NCBI GenBank assembly: GCA_945276085.1
Contig: CALYPO010000003.1
Span: 1 to 49,421, forward strand
DNA: 49,421 nt
Source of the DNA: an uncultured Gilliamella sp.
GTDB lineage: Bacteria; Pseudomonadota; Gammaproteobacteria; Enterobacterales; Orbaceae
Direction of reading: 5' to 3'
Shown: positions 18,701 through 26,890 of the stretch, piece after piece
Layout of the letters: the number at the start of each line of letters is the position of its first letter
How positions within the stretch are numbered: position 1 is the stretch's first letter
Made by a program: the position numbers and the translations under genes
Notes under the pieces: model-generated
Told to the model about the DNA's origin: nothing
Seen by the model: the letters and a program-made list of their open reading frames with translations, nothing else
The model's database searches: none

Positions 18701-19768
18701 TTATAAGAAGGAACGATAAGGTAATTCTGGTTCATCAGTAAAGATATCCCTAAATCCACGATAGTGTTGATAATGCATTTTATTTTTATCGGTCGGGTAA
18801 GTATATTTACCACCAACTTGCCAAAAGAATGGTGTAAATTGATATTCAAGTCGATCTTTTTTCATTTGCCAAAGCACTTCAATTTCTCGCGGATCACTTT
18901 GGAAGTTTGACCAAATATCATGATGAAAAGGAATCACAACTTTGGTGTTAAGCGATTCTGCTGCACGTAAAATATCAGCAGATGTCATCTTATCAGTAAC
19001 ACCACGAGGATTTTCACCATACGAGAGTAAGGCAACATCAATTTTATGATCATTACCATGTTTAGCATAATAGTTAGAGTAGTGTGAATCACCAGAGTGA
19101 TAAAGTGAGCCCCCTGATGTTTCAAATAGGTAGTTAACTGCGCGATCGTTCATACCATCTAAAATGGCTTTATCTGTTGATGAAACACCCTTAGGAAGAG
19201 TAACAAGTGAAGTTCTATCAAAAGAATCTAGTATTTTAATGGTGATGTCACCTACAGTGATTGTGTCACCCACTTTAGCCACAATACAACGATCTTCTGG
19301 CACGCCCCAGCTTTTCCATAACTCAACACAAGCTTTAGGCCCAATAAATTTAACTTTAGGTGAGCAATTTTGAATCACGGCTGCTGCAACATTAACATCA
19401 ATATGATCAGCATGATCATGCGTTGCCATAACTGCATCGATTTCTTTAATTGCAAAAGGATCCAACACAAATGGGCTGGTTCTTAAGTTAGGTTGTAATT
19501 CACGTACTCCCCCCATTCGCATCATTTGATGTTGCTTATTCATCAATGGATTAGCATGGGTTTTTTTACCCGTACCGCACCAAAAATCGATACAAATATT
19601 GGTATTACCTGCTGATTTTAACCAAATTCCTGTACAGGCAAGCCACCACATGGTAAAGGTATTGGGCTTAACTTCGGTCGCTTCGATCTCTTCATTGAGC
19701 CAAGTTCCCCATTCAGGGAAGGTATTTAAAATCCAAGAGTCACGGGTAATTTCGTTTACTTTACTCAT
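18701..19768 (-). CDS. ulaG: UlaG, L-ascorbate-6-phosphate lactonase
   Basis: The 355-residue protein of the metallo-beta-lactamase fold has its metal motif THDHADH (H117, H119, D121, H122). Length equals E. coli UlaG (354). It hydrolyses L-ascorbate 6-phosphate, made by the UlaABC phosphotransferase, to 3-keto-L-gulonate 6-phosphate, the first cytoplasmic step. The gene is 21 bp downstream of ulaR on the same strand, so the repressor and lactonase share a leftward transcript, divergent from ulaAB-C-F-D-E. Confidence 0.96.
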   Translation of the reverse strand: MSKVNEITRDSWILNTFPEWGTWLNEEIEATEVKPNTFTMWWLACTGIWLKSAGNTNICIDFWCGTGKKTHANPLMNKQHQMMRMGGVRELQPNLRTSPFVLDPFAIKEIDAVMATHDHADHIDVNVAAAVIQNCSPKVKFIGPKACVELWKSWGVPEDRCIVAKVGDTITVGDITIKILDSFDRTSLVTLPKGVSSTDKAILDGMNDRAVNYLFETSGGSLYHSGDSHYSNYYAKHGNDHKIDVALLSYGENPRGVTDKMTSADILRAAESLNTKVVIPFHHDIWSNFQSDPREIEVLWQMKKDRLEYQFTPFFWQVGGKYTYPTDKNKMHYQHYRGFRDIFTDEPELPYRSFL

Positions 19769-19789
19769 ACTATGTTCCTTATTTAATAG

Positions 19790-20551
19790 TTAGACTAATA
19801 TCACTTCAACTCCTTGCTTCTTAATGCATTCAATCACTTCCTTATTCGCTTGTGTGCCTGTAATTAAAATATCAATCTTGTTTACTGGGCAAAAAAGCAT
19901 GCCAGAGTTTGCTTTGGTATCGATTTTTGAACTATCAACGACAACCACTAATTTTTCGGCTTTTTCTAATATTTGTTGCTCGGCTACTGCACTTAAAATT
20001 TCATTTTTGTAAAGACCGGTGGGTGTTAATGTTTTACCGCTAGTAAACATCCATTTAGCTGCATAAGAATCGGTAATGCTTGCGATTGGATTAAGAATAA
20101 TGTTTTGGGTTTTGTTATATAAACCGCCCATAATAATGACATTTTCATGATCATGTTCTATTAAGTAACAAGCGAGTGGAAAGTAATTCGTGATGATAGA
20201 GACATTTTTTCCACATAATTCCCGACCTAATAAAAATGCGGTTGAACCACAATTAATCACGACATTTTCATCGTTACCACATAATTTGGCTGCTCGAATA
20301 GCAATTCGCGCTTTTTCGTGATAATGATCAGTATTGTTGTTGGCTATTGGTGCCCAGATAGGCTTTTGCTCCTCTAAACGCATAATACCATTACGTACTT
20401 TTTTAACTCGACCTTCCTGATCTAACTTGGTGATATCTCGTCTAGCTGTTGCCGGTGATATACCGAAGTGATCAATTAATTCTGTCACTTTCACTTCACC
20501 TTTTTCATTAACTAAAGCGACGATTTCGTTATGTCGCGTTATTTCATTCAT
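19790..20551 (-). CDS. ulaR: UlaR, DeoR-family repressor of the ula regulon
   Basis: A 253-residue DeoR-type regulator. The N-terminal winged helix-turn-helix lies at about residues 5-57 (VTELIDHFGISPATARRDITKLDQEGRV) and the C-terminal DeoR sensor domain at about 75-235 (NCGSTAFLLGREL, VVVVDSSKID). In E. coli UlaR represses both ula transcription units and is released by L-ascorbate 6-phosphate. Here it is encoded between ulaG and the ulaA control region. Matching palindromes in front of ulaR (20589-20603) and ulaA (20910-20922) are candidate operators. Confidence 0.93.
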   Translation of the reverse strand: MNEITRHNEIVALVNEKGEVKVTELIDHFGISPATARRDITKLDQEGRVKKVRNGIMRLEEQKPIWAPIANNNTDHYHEKARIAIRAAKLCGNDENVVINCGSTAFLLGRELCGKNVSIITNYFPLACYLIEHDHENVIIMGGLYNKTQNIILNPIASITDSYAAKWMFTSGKTLTPTGLYKNEILSAVAEQQILEKAEKLVVVVDSSKIDTKANSGMLFCPVNKIDILITGTQANKEVIECIKKQGVEVILV

Positions 20552-20588
20552 TTATGTTCCTTAATGATTTGATCAAATTTGATTACTT

Positions 20589-20603
20589 TGATAATAATTA
20601 TCA
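20589..20603. promoter_or_regulatory. Candidate UlaR operator, ulaR side
   Basis: TGATAATAATTATCA is a perfect 15-bp inverted repeat, 37 bp upstream of the ulaR ATG. Its core GATAAT-A-ATTATC matches the palindrome GATAAA-G-TTTATC at 20910-20922. UlaR binding is inferred from this pairing and from position. Confidence 0.5.
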
Positions 20604-20710
20604 TTGCAAAACTTGTCAATTATCTTCATTGATTTATTTGTTTAAATCTAAATTTAATATTGATAAGTATAGATATAGATTTAATTTATTGTCATTATTT
20701 TTCATTGTAA

Positions 20711-20726
20711 TGTGAAGTTGATCACA
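20711..20726. promoter_or_regulatory. CRP-cAMP binding site
   Basis: TGTGAagttgaTCACA matches the CRP consensus TGTGA-N6-TCACA at all ten fixed positions. It lies midway between ulaR and ulaA. It predicts catabolite control of ascorbate use, as in E. coli. A weaker half-match (TGTGAttcattATGAT) occurs near 20788-20803. Confidence 0.85.
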
Positions 20727-20765
20727 GATATTGCTGTTGGTTATTGGGAAAAGTGATCTCAATCA

Positions 20766-20806
20766 AAATAATCATAAATAATCATTGTGTGATTCATTAT
20801 GATTAT
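20766..20806. repeat. Tandem AAATAATCAT pair with an inverted copy
   Basis: AAATAATCAT occurs twice back to back (20766-20775 and 20776-20785). ATGATTAT, the reverse complement of ATAATCAT, follows at 20799-20806. Repeats with a 10-bp period in a DeoR-type control region are candidate regulator-binding sites. Which protein would bind is unknown. Confidence 0.5.
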
Positions 20807-20900
20807 GGAATATAGCAAGCGTTAATTAAATAAATTTGATTAACAACGTACCGTATTAATTAAGCTCAAAGATTCACTTAATAGTGAACAACCATATAAA

Positions 20901-20987
20901 GGGCATTAGGATAAAGTTTATCTATAAATTGTAAGCGTAGTATCAACTTTCAATTTAAAAAATGCCCATAATCAATGAGAGGGGCAT
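20901..20987 (+). promoter_or_regulatory. Possible base-pairing switch over the ulaA start
   Basis: AATGCCC (20961-20967) can pair with GGGCATT upstream (20901-20907, 7 bp). Its inner ATGCCC can instead pair with GGGCAT at 20982-20987, which covers the Shine-Dalgarno GAGGGG and abuts the ulaA ATG (6 bp, 14-nt loop). The two pairings exclude each other. Whether both lie on the mRNA depends on the unmapped start site. Confidence 0.35.
20910..20922. promoter_or_regulatory. Candidate UlaR operator, ulaA side
   Basis: GATAAAGTTTATC is a perfect 13-bp inverted repeat around a central G, 65 bp upstream of the ulaA ATG. It shares the pattern GATAAW-N-WTTATC with 20590-20602; centre-to-centre distance is 320 bp. 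Role as a UlaR operator is inferred. Confidence 0.5.
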
Positions 20988-22754
20988 ATGGAAGTAATCT
21001 ATAACGTATTTTATATTTTTTATAGTCAAGTCATGACCAAAGCACCTTTATTACTAGGGTTAGTAACGATGCTGGGGTACTGCCTATTAGGTAAAGACGT
21101 TACCACAATTTTAAAAGGAACCATCAAAACAATTGTCGGCTTTATGTTATTGCAAGTCGGTTCGGGTGTATTGGTTTCAACATTTAAACCCGTTATTGCC
21201 AAGTTAGCGGAATATCATGGCATTAAAGGATCGATTATTGATACTTATGCTTCGATGGTTGCTGTTGAAAATGGTATGGGAGAACATTACTCTTGGGTCG
21301 GATATGCGGTATTACTGGCACTGGCTATCAATATCCTTTTGGTTATTTTTCGACGTATTACCGGTATTCGAACCATTATGTTAACCGGTCATATTATGTT
21401 CCAACAAGTAGGACTTATTACCTTATTTTATTTTCTGTTTGGTTACGGTATGTGGGAAACCATCATCTACTCCGCAATTATTACCGCTTTATATTGGGGA
21501 ATATTTTCCAACATGATGTTTAAGCCAACTGAAGCAGTAACAGGTGGGGCAGGGTTTTCTATTGGTCATCAGCAACAGTTAGGCTCTTGGATTGCCGTTA
21601 AATTAGCCCCTAAGCTTGGGGATAAAAATGATTCTGTTGATAATTTAAAATTACCAAAATGGTTACATATTTTTCACGATAGTATCGCGGCTACAGCTAT
21701 TGTGATGACCTTCTTTTTTGGCATTATTTTACTGTCATTTGGTTTAGATAACTTACAAACTATGGCCGGTTCAACGCATTGGACAATCTATATTTTAGAA
21801 ACAGGGCTTAAATTCGCGGTAGCAATCCAAGTTATTGTTGGTGGCGTAAGAATGTTTGTTGCTGAATTGTCTGAAGCGTTTAAAGGAATATCTGAAAAAC
21901 TTATTCCTAATGCAGTATTAGCGATCGATTGTGCGGCAATTTATGCTTTTTCACCTAATGCAATGGTGTTTGGTTTTATTTGGGGTGCATTAGGGCAATT
22001 TTTAGCAATTGCTTTATTACTGGTATTTAAATCGCCGATTATGATTATTCCAGGTTTTATTCCGATGTTCTTTTCTAATGCCACTATTGGGGTGTTTGCA
22101 AACCACTTTGGCGGTTGGAAAGCGGTAATGAAGATTTGTTTTGCCATGGGCATGGTTGAAGTATTTGGTTCAGCTTGGGTTATTCATATTTTTGCACAAA
22201 ATGGCACACCAATCGATTCTTGGATGGGCATGGCTGACTGGGCAATTTTATTCCCACCTATTTTACAAGGTCTATCAATTTCTCACTTATTTATCTATCT
22301 CATTATTGCTTTGGCTTTAGTGTATATGTTCTTTGCCGCTAAACAATTACGACGCGATGAAGCCAATCAAAAAATACAAGCCGACACGAATGATACCCAG
22401 CAAGATTTTAATGAACAAGTCGTTGAAAAAATGGATGAGGTAGCAATTAGCGAAGGACGTCCAATACGTATTCTTGCGGTATGTGGTAGTGGTCAAGGTT
22501 CATCGATGATGATGAAAATGAAAATTGCCAATTATCTTGATAAAAAAGGCATTGCTAATGTTATGGATTCGTGTGCGGTGACTGATTACAAATCACGATT
22601 GCCGAATGTTGACATTATTGTGGCTTCTAAACACTTAATTAATGAAATTGAGGTTAATGAAGGTCAGCACGCTTTGGGGGTACAAAATATGTTAAATCCG
22701 CAAACATTTGGTGATGAACTTATTGAACTGATTAACAAAGTGCTTGCTAAATAA
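20988..22754 (+). CDS. ulaA: UlaA-UlaB fusion, ascorbate PTS IIC-IIB protein
   Basis: The 588-residue protein has an UlaA-type IIC domain (about 1-455, some ten to eleven membrane helices, N-terminal [24 protein letters not shown]) and a polar linker (about 455-485). A C-terminal IIB domain follows (about 490-588) with the phosphorylated cysteine C499 in [10 protein letters not shown]. In E. coli these are separate UlaA (465) and UlaB (101) proteins. The fused enzyme would import L-ascorbate and phosphorylate it at C6 with phosphate from UlaC. The start has a strong GAGAGGGG ribosome binding site. Confidence 0.95.
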   Translation: MEVIYNVFYIFYSQVMTKAPLLLGLVTMLGYCLLGKDVTTILKGTIKTIVGFMLLQVGSGVLVSTFKPVIAKLAEYHGIKGSIIDTYASMVAVENGMGEHYSWVGYAVLLALAINILLVIFRRITGIRTIMLTGHIMFQQVGLITLFYFLFGYGMWETIIYSAIITALYWGIFSNMMFKPTEAVTGGAGFSIGHQQQLGSWIAVKLAPKLGDKNDSVDNLKLPKWLHIFHDSIAATAIVMTFFFGIILLSFGLDNLQTMAGSTHWTIYILETGLKFAVAIQVIVGGVRMFVAELSEAFKGISEKLIPNAVLAIDCAAIYAFSPNAMVFGFIWGALGQFLAIALLLVFKSPIMIIPGFIPMFFSNATIGVFANHFGGWKAVMKICFAMGMVEVFGSAWVIHIFAQNGTPIDSWMGMADWAILFPPILQGLSISHLFIYLIIALALVYMFFAAKQLRRDEANQKIQADTNDTQQDFNEQVVEKMDEVAISEGRPIRILAVCGSGQGSSMMMKMKIANYLDKKGIANVMDSCAVTDYKSRLPNVDIIVASKHLINEIEVNEGQHALGVQNMLNPQTFGDELIELINKVLAK

Positions 22755-22780
22755 TTTATTGAATAAAAAGGGAGTACAAC

Positions 22781-23254
22781 ATGGCTTTGAAAGAATCATT
22801 GATAGAAAACAACTCTATTTTACTTAACGCAAATGCCGCAACCTGGCAAGAAGCTGTTAAATTAGGTACTGATATGTTGGTCGCATCTAAAGCAATTCAA
22901 CCCTCTTATTATGATGCGATTATTCGCTGTGTGAACACTATGGGACCTTACATCATTATTGCCCCTAATTTTGCTATGCCTCATGCCAGGCCTGAAGATG
23001 GGGTTAACCGAACTGCTTTTGCATTAGTCACACTAAATAAACCAGTCTATTTTCAAGGGGAAGAAGAACCTGTCGATGTATTAGTGACCTTAGCAGGCAG
23101 TACTTCTGATGAACATATGCAAGGCTTAATGGAGGTCACCCAAATTTTAGAAGATGAAAATAGCCCTACCGGCATCGATCTAGATAAGTTACGAGCATGT
23201 AACAATAAAGAAGATGTTTATGCTGTGATTGATAAAGCTTTATTGGGAGGTTAA
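22781..23254 (+). CDS. ulaC: UlaC, ascorbate PTS IIA component
   Basis: The 157-residue protein is of the mannitol/fructose-type IIA family. The phosphoacceptor H68 lies in [11 protein letters not shown]; the numbering equals that of E. coli UlaC. It takes phosphate from HPr and passes it to C499 of the UlaAB fusion. A GGGAG site sits 6 nt before the ATG, 26 bp after ulaAB. ulaF starts 4 bp after its stop. Confidence 0.95.
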   Translation: MALKESLIENNSILLNANAATWQEAVKLGTDMLVASKAIQPSYYDAIIRCVNTMGPYIIIAPNFAMPHARPEDGVNRTAFALVTLNKPVYFQGEEEPVDVLVTLAGSTSDEHMQGLMEVTQILEDENSPTGIDLDKLRACNNKEDVYAVIDKALLGG

Positions 23255-23258
23255 TTCT

Positions 23259-23951
23259 ATGTATCAAGCTTTAAAAGAGAGAGTATTACAGGCCAATTTA
23301 GCATTACCCAAATATCATTTGGTGACCTTTACTTGGGGTAATGTTTCAGAAATTGATCGAGCAAAAGGTGTCATTGCTATTAAACCTTCTGGGGTTGAAT
23401 ATCACAATATGACAGTTGAGGATATTGTGGTGGTGTCATTAACCGGTGAAACAGTGGAAGGTAAGTTAAATCCTTCTAGTGATACTGCAACACATATTGA
23501 GCTTTACAAAGCGTTTGAACATATTGGTGGTATTGTCCATACCCATTCTCGTTATGCCACCGTCTGGGCTCAAGCTGAGTTAGATGTGCCAGCGTTAGGG
23601 ACCACTCATGCTGATTACTTTTATGGTGATGTTCCGTGTACCCGTCGACTTACTGATAGCGAAATTACCTCTGATTACGAAAAAAATACCGGTCTGGTTA
23701 TTATTGAAGAGTTTAAACGTCGAGGACTCGATCCAATGGCAATGCCTGGTGCTGTGATTTCAGGTCATGCTCCATTTTGTTGGGGTAAAAATGCTTTTGA
23801 TGCTGTACATAATGCGGTTGTCCTTGAAGAAGTCGCCATGATGGCTATTGCCACTCGTCAACTCAATAAAACAATTAAAATTCAACAAGCGTTGTCAGAT
23901 AAACACTATTTCCGTAAGCATGGTGCAAATGCTTATTATGGGCAAAAATAG
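23259..23951 (+). CDS. ulaF: UlaF, L-ribulose-5-phosphate 4-epimerase
   Basis: The 230-residue class II aldolase/AraD-family enzyme has zinc-binding motifs [12 protein letters not shown] and GHAPFCWG and substrate-loop residues TWGNVS and KPSGVEY. It converts L-ribulose 5-phosphate to D-xylulose 5-phosphate, feeding the pentose phosphate pathway. The ATG at 23259 is chosen because GGGAGG precedes it and it gives the family N-terminus; an upstream ATG at 23229 lies inside ulaC. AraD itself is indistinguishable by sequence alone, but the ula context supports UlaF. In E. coli ulaF is last in the operon; here it precedes ulaD. Confidence 0.92.
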   Translation: MYQALKERVLQANLALPKYHLVTFTWGNVSEIDRAKGVIAIKPSGVEYHNMTVEDIVVVSLTGETVEGKLNPSSDTATHIELYKAFEHIGGIVHTHSRYATVWAQAELDVPALGTTHADYFYGDVPCTRRLTDSEITSDYEKNTGLVIIEEFKRRGLDPMAMPGAVISGHAPFCWGKNAFDAVHNAVVLEEVAMMAIATRQLNKTIKIQQALSDKHYFRKHGANAYYGQK

Positions 23952-23972
23952 TTCTTATAAGAGGAAAATAAA

Positions 23973-24617
23973 ATGACAAAACCAAAACTACAAATCGCAT
24001 TAGATCAAACTGAATTGCAACCCGCTTTAGCTGTCGCCAATAATGTTGCTGGATTTGTTGATATCATTGAAGTGGGTACCATCTTGGCTTTTGGTGCCGG
24101 AATTAACGGGGTAAAAACTTTACGAGAGAAGCATCCAAATCATATCTTAGTGTGTGATTTAAAAACCACTGATGGCGGTGCAATTTTAGCTAAGATGGCG
24201 TTTTCAGCAGGCGCCGATTGGCTGACAGTATCGGCAGCAGCGCATATTGCCACCATTGAGGCGTGTAAAAAAGTGGCTGATGAATTTGGGGGTGAAATTC
24301 AAATTGAACTATATGGTCATTGGACTTTCGATGATGCTAAAGCATGGCGTAAATTAGGTATTAAACAAGCTATCTATCATCGTTCTCGTGATGCCGAATT
24401 AGCTGGAGTTGGTTGGGGTGAAGAAGATTTGATTAAAATGCGTCAACTTTCTGATTTAGGTTTAGAACTTTCCATCACTGGCGGCATTGTTCCTGAAGAT
24501 ATTCATCTGTTTGCTGGAATAAAAACTAAAGCTTTTATTGCTGGTCGTGCGTTAGCCAATGAAAATGGACAGCAAACAGCCCAAGCGTTGAGGGAGCAAA
24601 TTGCTAAATATTGGTAA
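23973..24617 (+). CDS. ulaD: UlaD, 3-keto-L-gulonate-6-phosphate decarboxylase
   Basis: The 214-residue TIM-barrel enzyme is of the orotidine-monophosphate decarboxylase suprafamily. It has the ALDQT strand, EVGTILAFGAG, the catalytic CDLKTTDGG (Asp-x-Lys-x-x-Asp) and the YHRSRDAELAG segment. It decarboxylates 3-keto-L-gulonate 6-phosphate to L-xylulose 5-phosphate, using Mg2+. It is close in length to E. coli UlaD (216). AGAGG lies before the ATG. A strong terminator follows, separating it from ulaE. Confidence 0.95.
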   Translation: MTKPKLQIALDQTELQPALAVANNVAGFVDIIEVGTILAFGAGINGVKTLREKHPNHILVCDLKTTDGGAILAKMAFSAGADWLTVSAAAHIATIEACKKVADEFGGEIQIELYGHWTFDDAKAWRKLGIKQAIYHRSRDAELAGVGWGEEDLIKMRQLSDLGLELSITGGIVPEDIHLFAGIKTKAFIAGRALANENGQQTAQALREQIAKYW

Positions 24618-24627
24618 TTTTACATTG

Positions 24628-24656
24628 CAGTCGAGTAATCGACTGTTTTTGTTTTT
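24628..24656 (+). terminator. Intrinsic terminator between ulaD and ulaE
   Basis: CAGTCGA (24628-24634), loop GTAA and TCGACTG (24639-24645) form a perfect 7-bp stem followed by TTTTTGTTTTT. This is a textbook terminator inside what is otherwise one operon, so ulaE should be transcribed less than the upstream genes or from its own start. Confidence 0.85.
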
Positions 24657-24680
24657 CCTCATGTTATTGGATCATAAATT

Positions 24681-25580
24681 ATGACTGAACAAACAATAAA
24701 TTTTGTTAAACACGCGCCTGGTATTGGTATTTATGAAAAAGCGTTGCCTAATCAACTTTCATGGCAACAAAAAATGACTGAAGCAAAGTCTTTAGGTTTT
24801 GATTTTATTGAACTGTCTATTGATGAATCTCAAGAGCGTCAAGCAAGGCTAGATTGGTGTGACGATGACATTTATGCCTTACGACATTTATGTGAAAAAA
24901 ATGGCATTTTTTTTCATTCGATATGCCTAAGTGCACATCGTAAGTATCCGTTTGGATCAGCGGATCCAACGATCCGCGAACAAGCCAAAATGATTATGCT
25001 TAAAGCAATTTCATTTGCTTATAAATTAGGTGTAAGAGTAATTCAATTAGCGGGTTATGATGTGTATTATGAACCTGCTGACTTACAAACCCATCAACGA
25101 TTTATTGCGGGTATGCAATGGTGCGCGAAACAAGCAGAAAAAGCAGGCGTGATGTTAGCTGTAGAAATTATGGATACTAATTATCTTAACTCGTTAAGTA
25201 AATTTGAAATCCTAAAGGCAGAAATCAACTCACCTTATTTTATGGCTTATCCTGATGTGGGTAATATATCGGGATGGAACTTTGATATTAGTACTGAGCT
25301 TTTACTCAGTCGCAATCATATTGTTCAAATACACCTAAAAGATACCTATAAAGTTAAACCCAATTATGCCGGGCAATTTAGGGATTTAGTTATTGGTGAA
25401 GGAGAAGTTGATTTTGCTGCAGTATTTAACACATTGAAATTAATGAATTATTGTGCGCCACTGGTTATCGAAATGTGGGCTAATGATGATCATTGGAAAG
25501 ATAATATCATCCTAGCACAGCAACGATTAAAGGCTATTGCTCAGCAGGCTGATTTTCCGCTTTTTTCTTCACTTGATTAA
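24681..25580 (+). CDS. ulaE: UlaE, L-xylulose-5-phosphate 3-epimerase
   Basis: The 299-residue xylose-isomerase-like TIM-barrel epimerase has the segments GFDFIELSIDES, VIQLAGYDVYYE, AVEIMDTNYLNS, YPDVGNISGW and VIEMW, with metal-binding Glu, Asp, His and Glu. It converts L-xylulose 5-phosphate to L-ribulose 5-phosphate, the substrate of UlaF. It is slightly longer than E. coli UlaE (284). It lies 63 bp after ulaD, across a terminator, and is last in the cluster. Confidence 0.95.
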   Translation: MTEQTINFVKHAPGIGIYEKALPNQLSWQQKMTEAKSLGFDFIELSIDESQERQARLDWCDDDIYALRHLCEKNGIFFHSICLSAHRKYPFGSADPTIREQAKMIMLKAISFAYKLGVRVIQLAGYDVYYEPADLQTHQRFIAGMQWCAKQAEKAGVMLAVEIMDTNYLNSLSKFEILKAEINSPYFMAYPDVGNISGWNFDISTELLLSRNHIVQIHLKDTYKVKPNYAGQFRDLVIGEGEVDFAAVFNTLKLMNYCAPLVIEMWANDDHWKDNIILAQQRLKAIAQQADFPLFSSLD

Positions 25581-25918
25581 AATCAAAACGCTATTGATAT
25601 TTTATGTTTAACTCATCACCTTTTGGGTGATGAGGCATTTTTTAAAAATATAACCTATTGAAAAAATGAAACTATATTAAATTATGGTTTAATCACTTTT
25701 CTCATTTTATTTTTGTGATTCACCTTGTGATGAATGATATTCTAGTTGGTAATAGCGCCACCTTGTGGTATTTTGTGCAAATATTTTGGTGATTTTGCAA
25801 ATTTGATATCATTGCTTGTTTAACGTGCAAATTAATCTGTTAAATTAACTTACCATCTATTTGTTATCATTAAAATTTTTATAAAAAAATAGAGAATTAA
25901 CAGGTTTTAGATAGACTA
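25581..25918. other. Intergenic region with ula terminator and phased TGCAAAT repeats
   Basis: After the ula terminator this spacer holds two CACCTTGTG copies (25721-25729 and 25759-25767) and three direct TGCAAAT copies (25776-25782, 25796-25802 and 25826-25832), spaced 20 and 30 bp apart. The 20- and 30-bp steps put all three on nearly the same face of the helix. They lie 87-143 bp before an unrecognised membrane-protein gene. No ORF is seen. Confidence 0.5.
25612..25642 (+). terminator. Terminator of the ula operon
   Basis: CTCATCACC (25612-25620), loop TTTTG and GGTGATGAG (25626-25634) form a perfect 9-bp stem followed by GCATTTTTT. It lies 31 bp after the ulaE stop. Confidence 0.88.
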
Positions 25919-26890
25919 ATGTACAAATTATCCTTTTTTAAGTTGCCCTTTATTTTTATAACACTATTTCTTATTTCAAGTGCTTTTATTTTCAACATTA
26001 GATTTGGTATAACTTTTCTTGCTACTTTTCATGACTATAAAAATTTATGGTCTTCACTGTATAAACTTACCCCTTATCAATTGCTACGTTCAATTCCCGA
26101 ATGTCTATTGTTATTTGGGGTATCTGCAATTGCATTTTATCGAATTAACGTTCATTTAGTGACCTTAAAAAATATTATTCTTATTATAATAAATGTACTG
26201 ATTGTTTGTGCTATTGGTTATTTATTAAGTGTTATAGCCGATTTAATGTTTGATGAAATATTCATCAATTATATCGATGTTGATTCATGGTTATTTATTT
26301 TAGTGCTAAGTATTATTCCTGATAGTCTATTTTATTTGTGTGCAGGTTTACTGACTTATTATTGCATTAGGGGATTAAATAATCAGTTTGAAAAGAGTGC
26401 GTTAGTTTTTGAACTTAATACGCTTAATAGCTGTAAAATTCATTTTATTTTATTTTTAGTCTTTTTCTTTTTTACTTTGATTGGTTTCCCGTCTTTTATT
26501 TTAGATATTTTGATCCAACAAGATCACTATCTTATTTCGATTGGCCGCCATATTGCCTTCCCTTTTATCTGTTATGTGTTGACTTTCTGTGTTGTTATAG
26601 TTGTTTGCAAAAACATGTTTACTCAAGTATTTATGGTATTACAGATTGATAGAATTGTGAAAAGTGTGGTTTATTCGAATCTGTTTATTTTTGTGTTTAA
26701 TTTTACTCTTTTTAGCATTGCTGAAAGCTTATTTGACTTGACTGTTAGCCAAATCACTTTACATGATTACACTGCGTTAGTATTAAAAATAGCACTAGCA
26801 ACTATCTCGTTTATTTTATCTTGTTTGATTGTGCGTAAAGTTACCCAGTACTATTTTTATCGAAACACTGGGTATAGCTTAACGTTATAA
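25919..26890 (+). CDS. Unrecognised polytopic membrane protein
   Basis: A 323-residue, very hydrophobic protein rich in Phe, Ile and Leu. About eight membrane segments can be seen (near residues 8-30, 55-75, 85-112, 128-152, 175-200, 208-235, 250-272 and 288-312), with few charged residues. No motif or family is recognised. The ATG at 25919 follows AACAGG at some distance, so the start is only moderately supported. The gene is monocistronic, follows the ula terminator and is convergent with dusC, overlapping it by 6 bp at the stops. Base composition does not differ obviously from the neighbours. It may be specific to this lineage. Confidence 0.8.
   Translation: MYKLSFFKLPFIFITLFLISSAFIFNIRFGITFLATFHDYKNLWSSLYKLTPYQLLRSIPECLLLFGVSAIAFYRINVHLVTLKNIILIIINVLIVCAIGYLLSVIADLMFDEIFINYIDVDSWLFILVLSIIPDSLFYLCAGLLTYYCIRGLNNQFEKSALVFELNTLNSCKIHFILFLVFFFFTLIGFPSFILDILIQQDHYLISIGRHIAFPFICYVLTFCVVIVVCKNMFTQVFMVLQIDRIVKSVVYSNLFIFVFNFTLFSIAESLFDLTVSQITLHDYTALVLKIALATISFILSCLIVRKVTQYYFYRNTGYSLTL

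Larger units (their letters stand above)
20552..20987. promoter_or_regulatory. ulaR/ulaA divergent control region
   Basis: A 436-bp non-coding region between divergent ula transcripts. From left to right it holds TTTGATCAAA (20568-20577) next to the ulaR start, a 15-bp palindrome (20589-20603), a perfect CRP site (20711-20726), a tandem AAATAATCAT pair with an inverted copy (20766-20806), a 13-bp palindrome (20910-20922), and complementary GGGCAT/ATGCCC elements around the ulaA start. No ORF is seen. In E. coli the ula intergenic region works by UlaR looping between distant operators plus CRP and IHF; the layout here fits that model. Confidence 0.75.
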
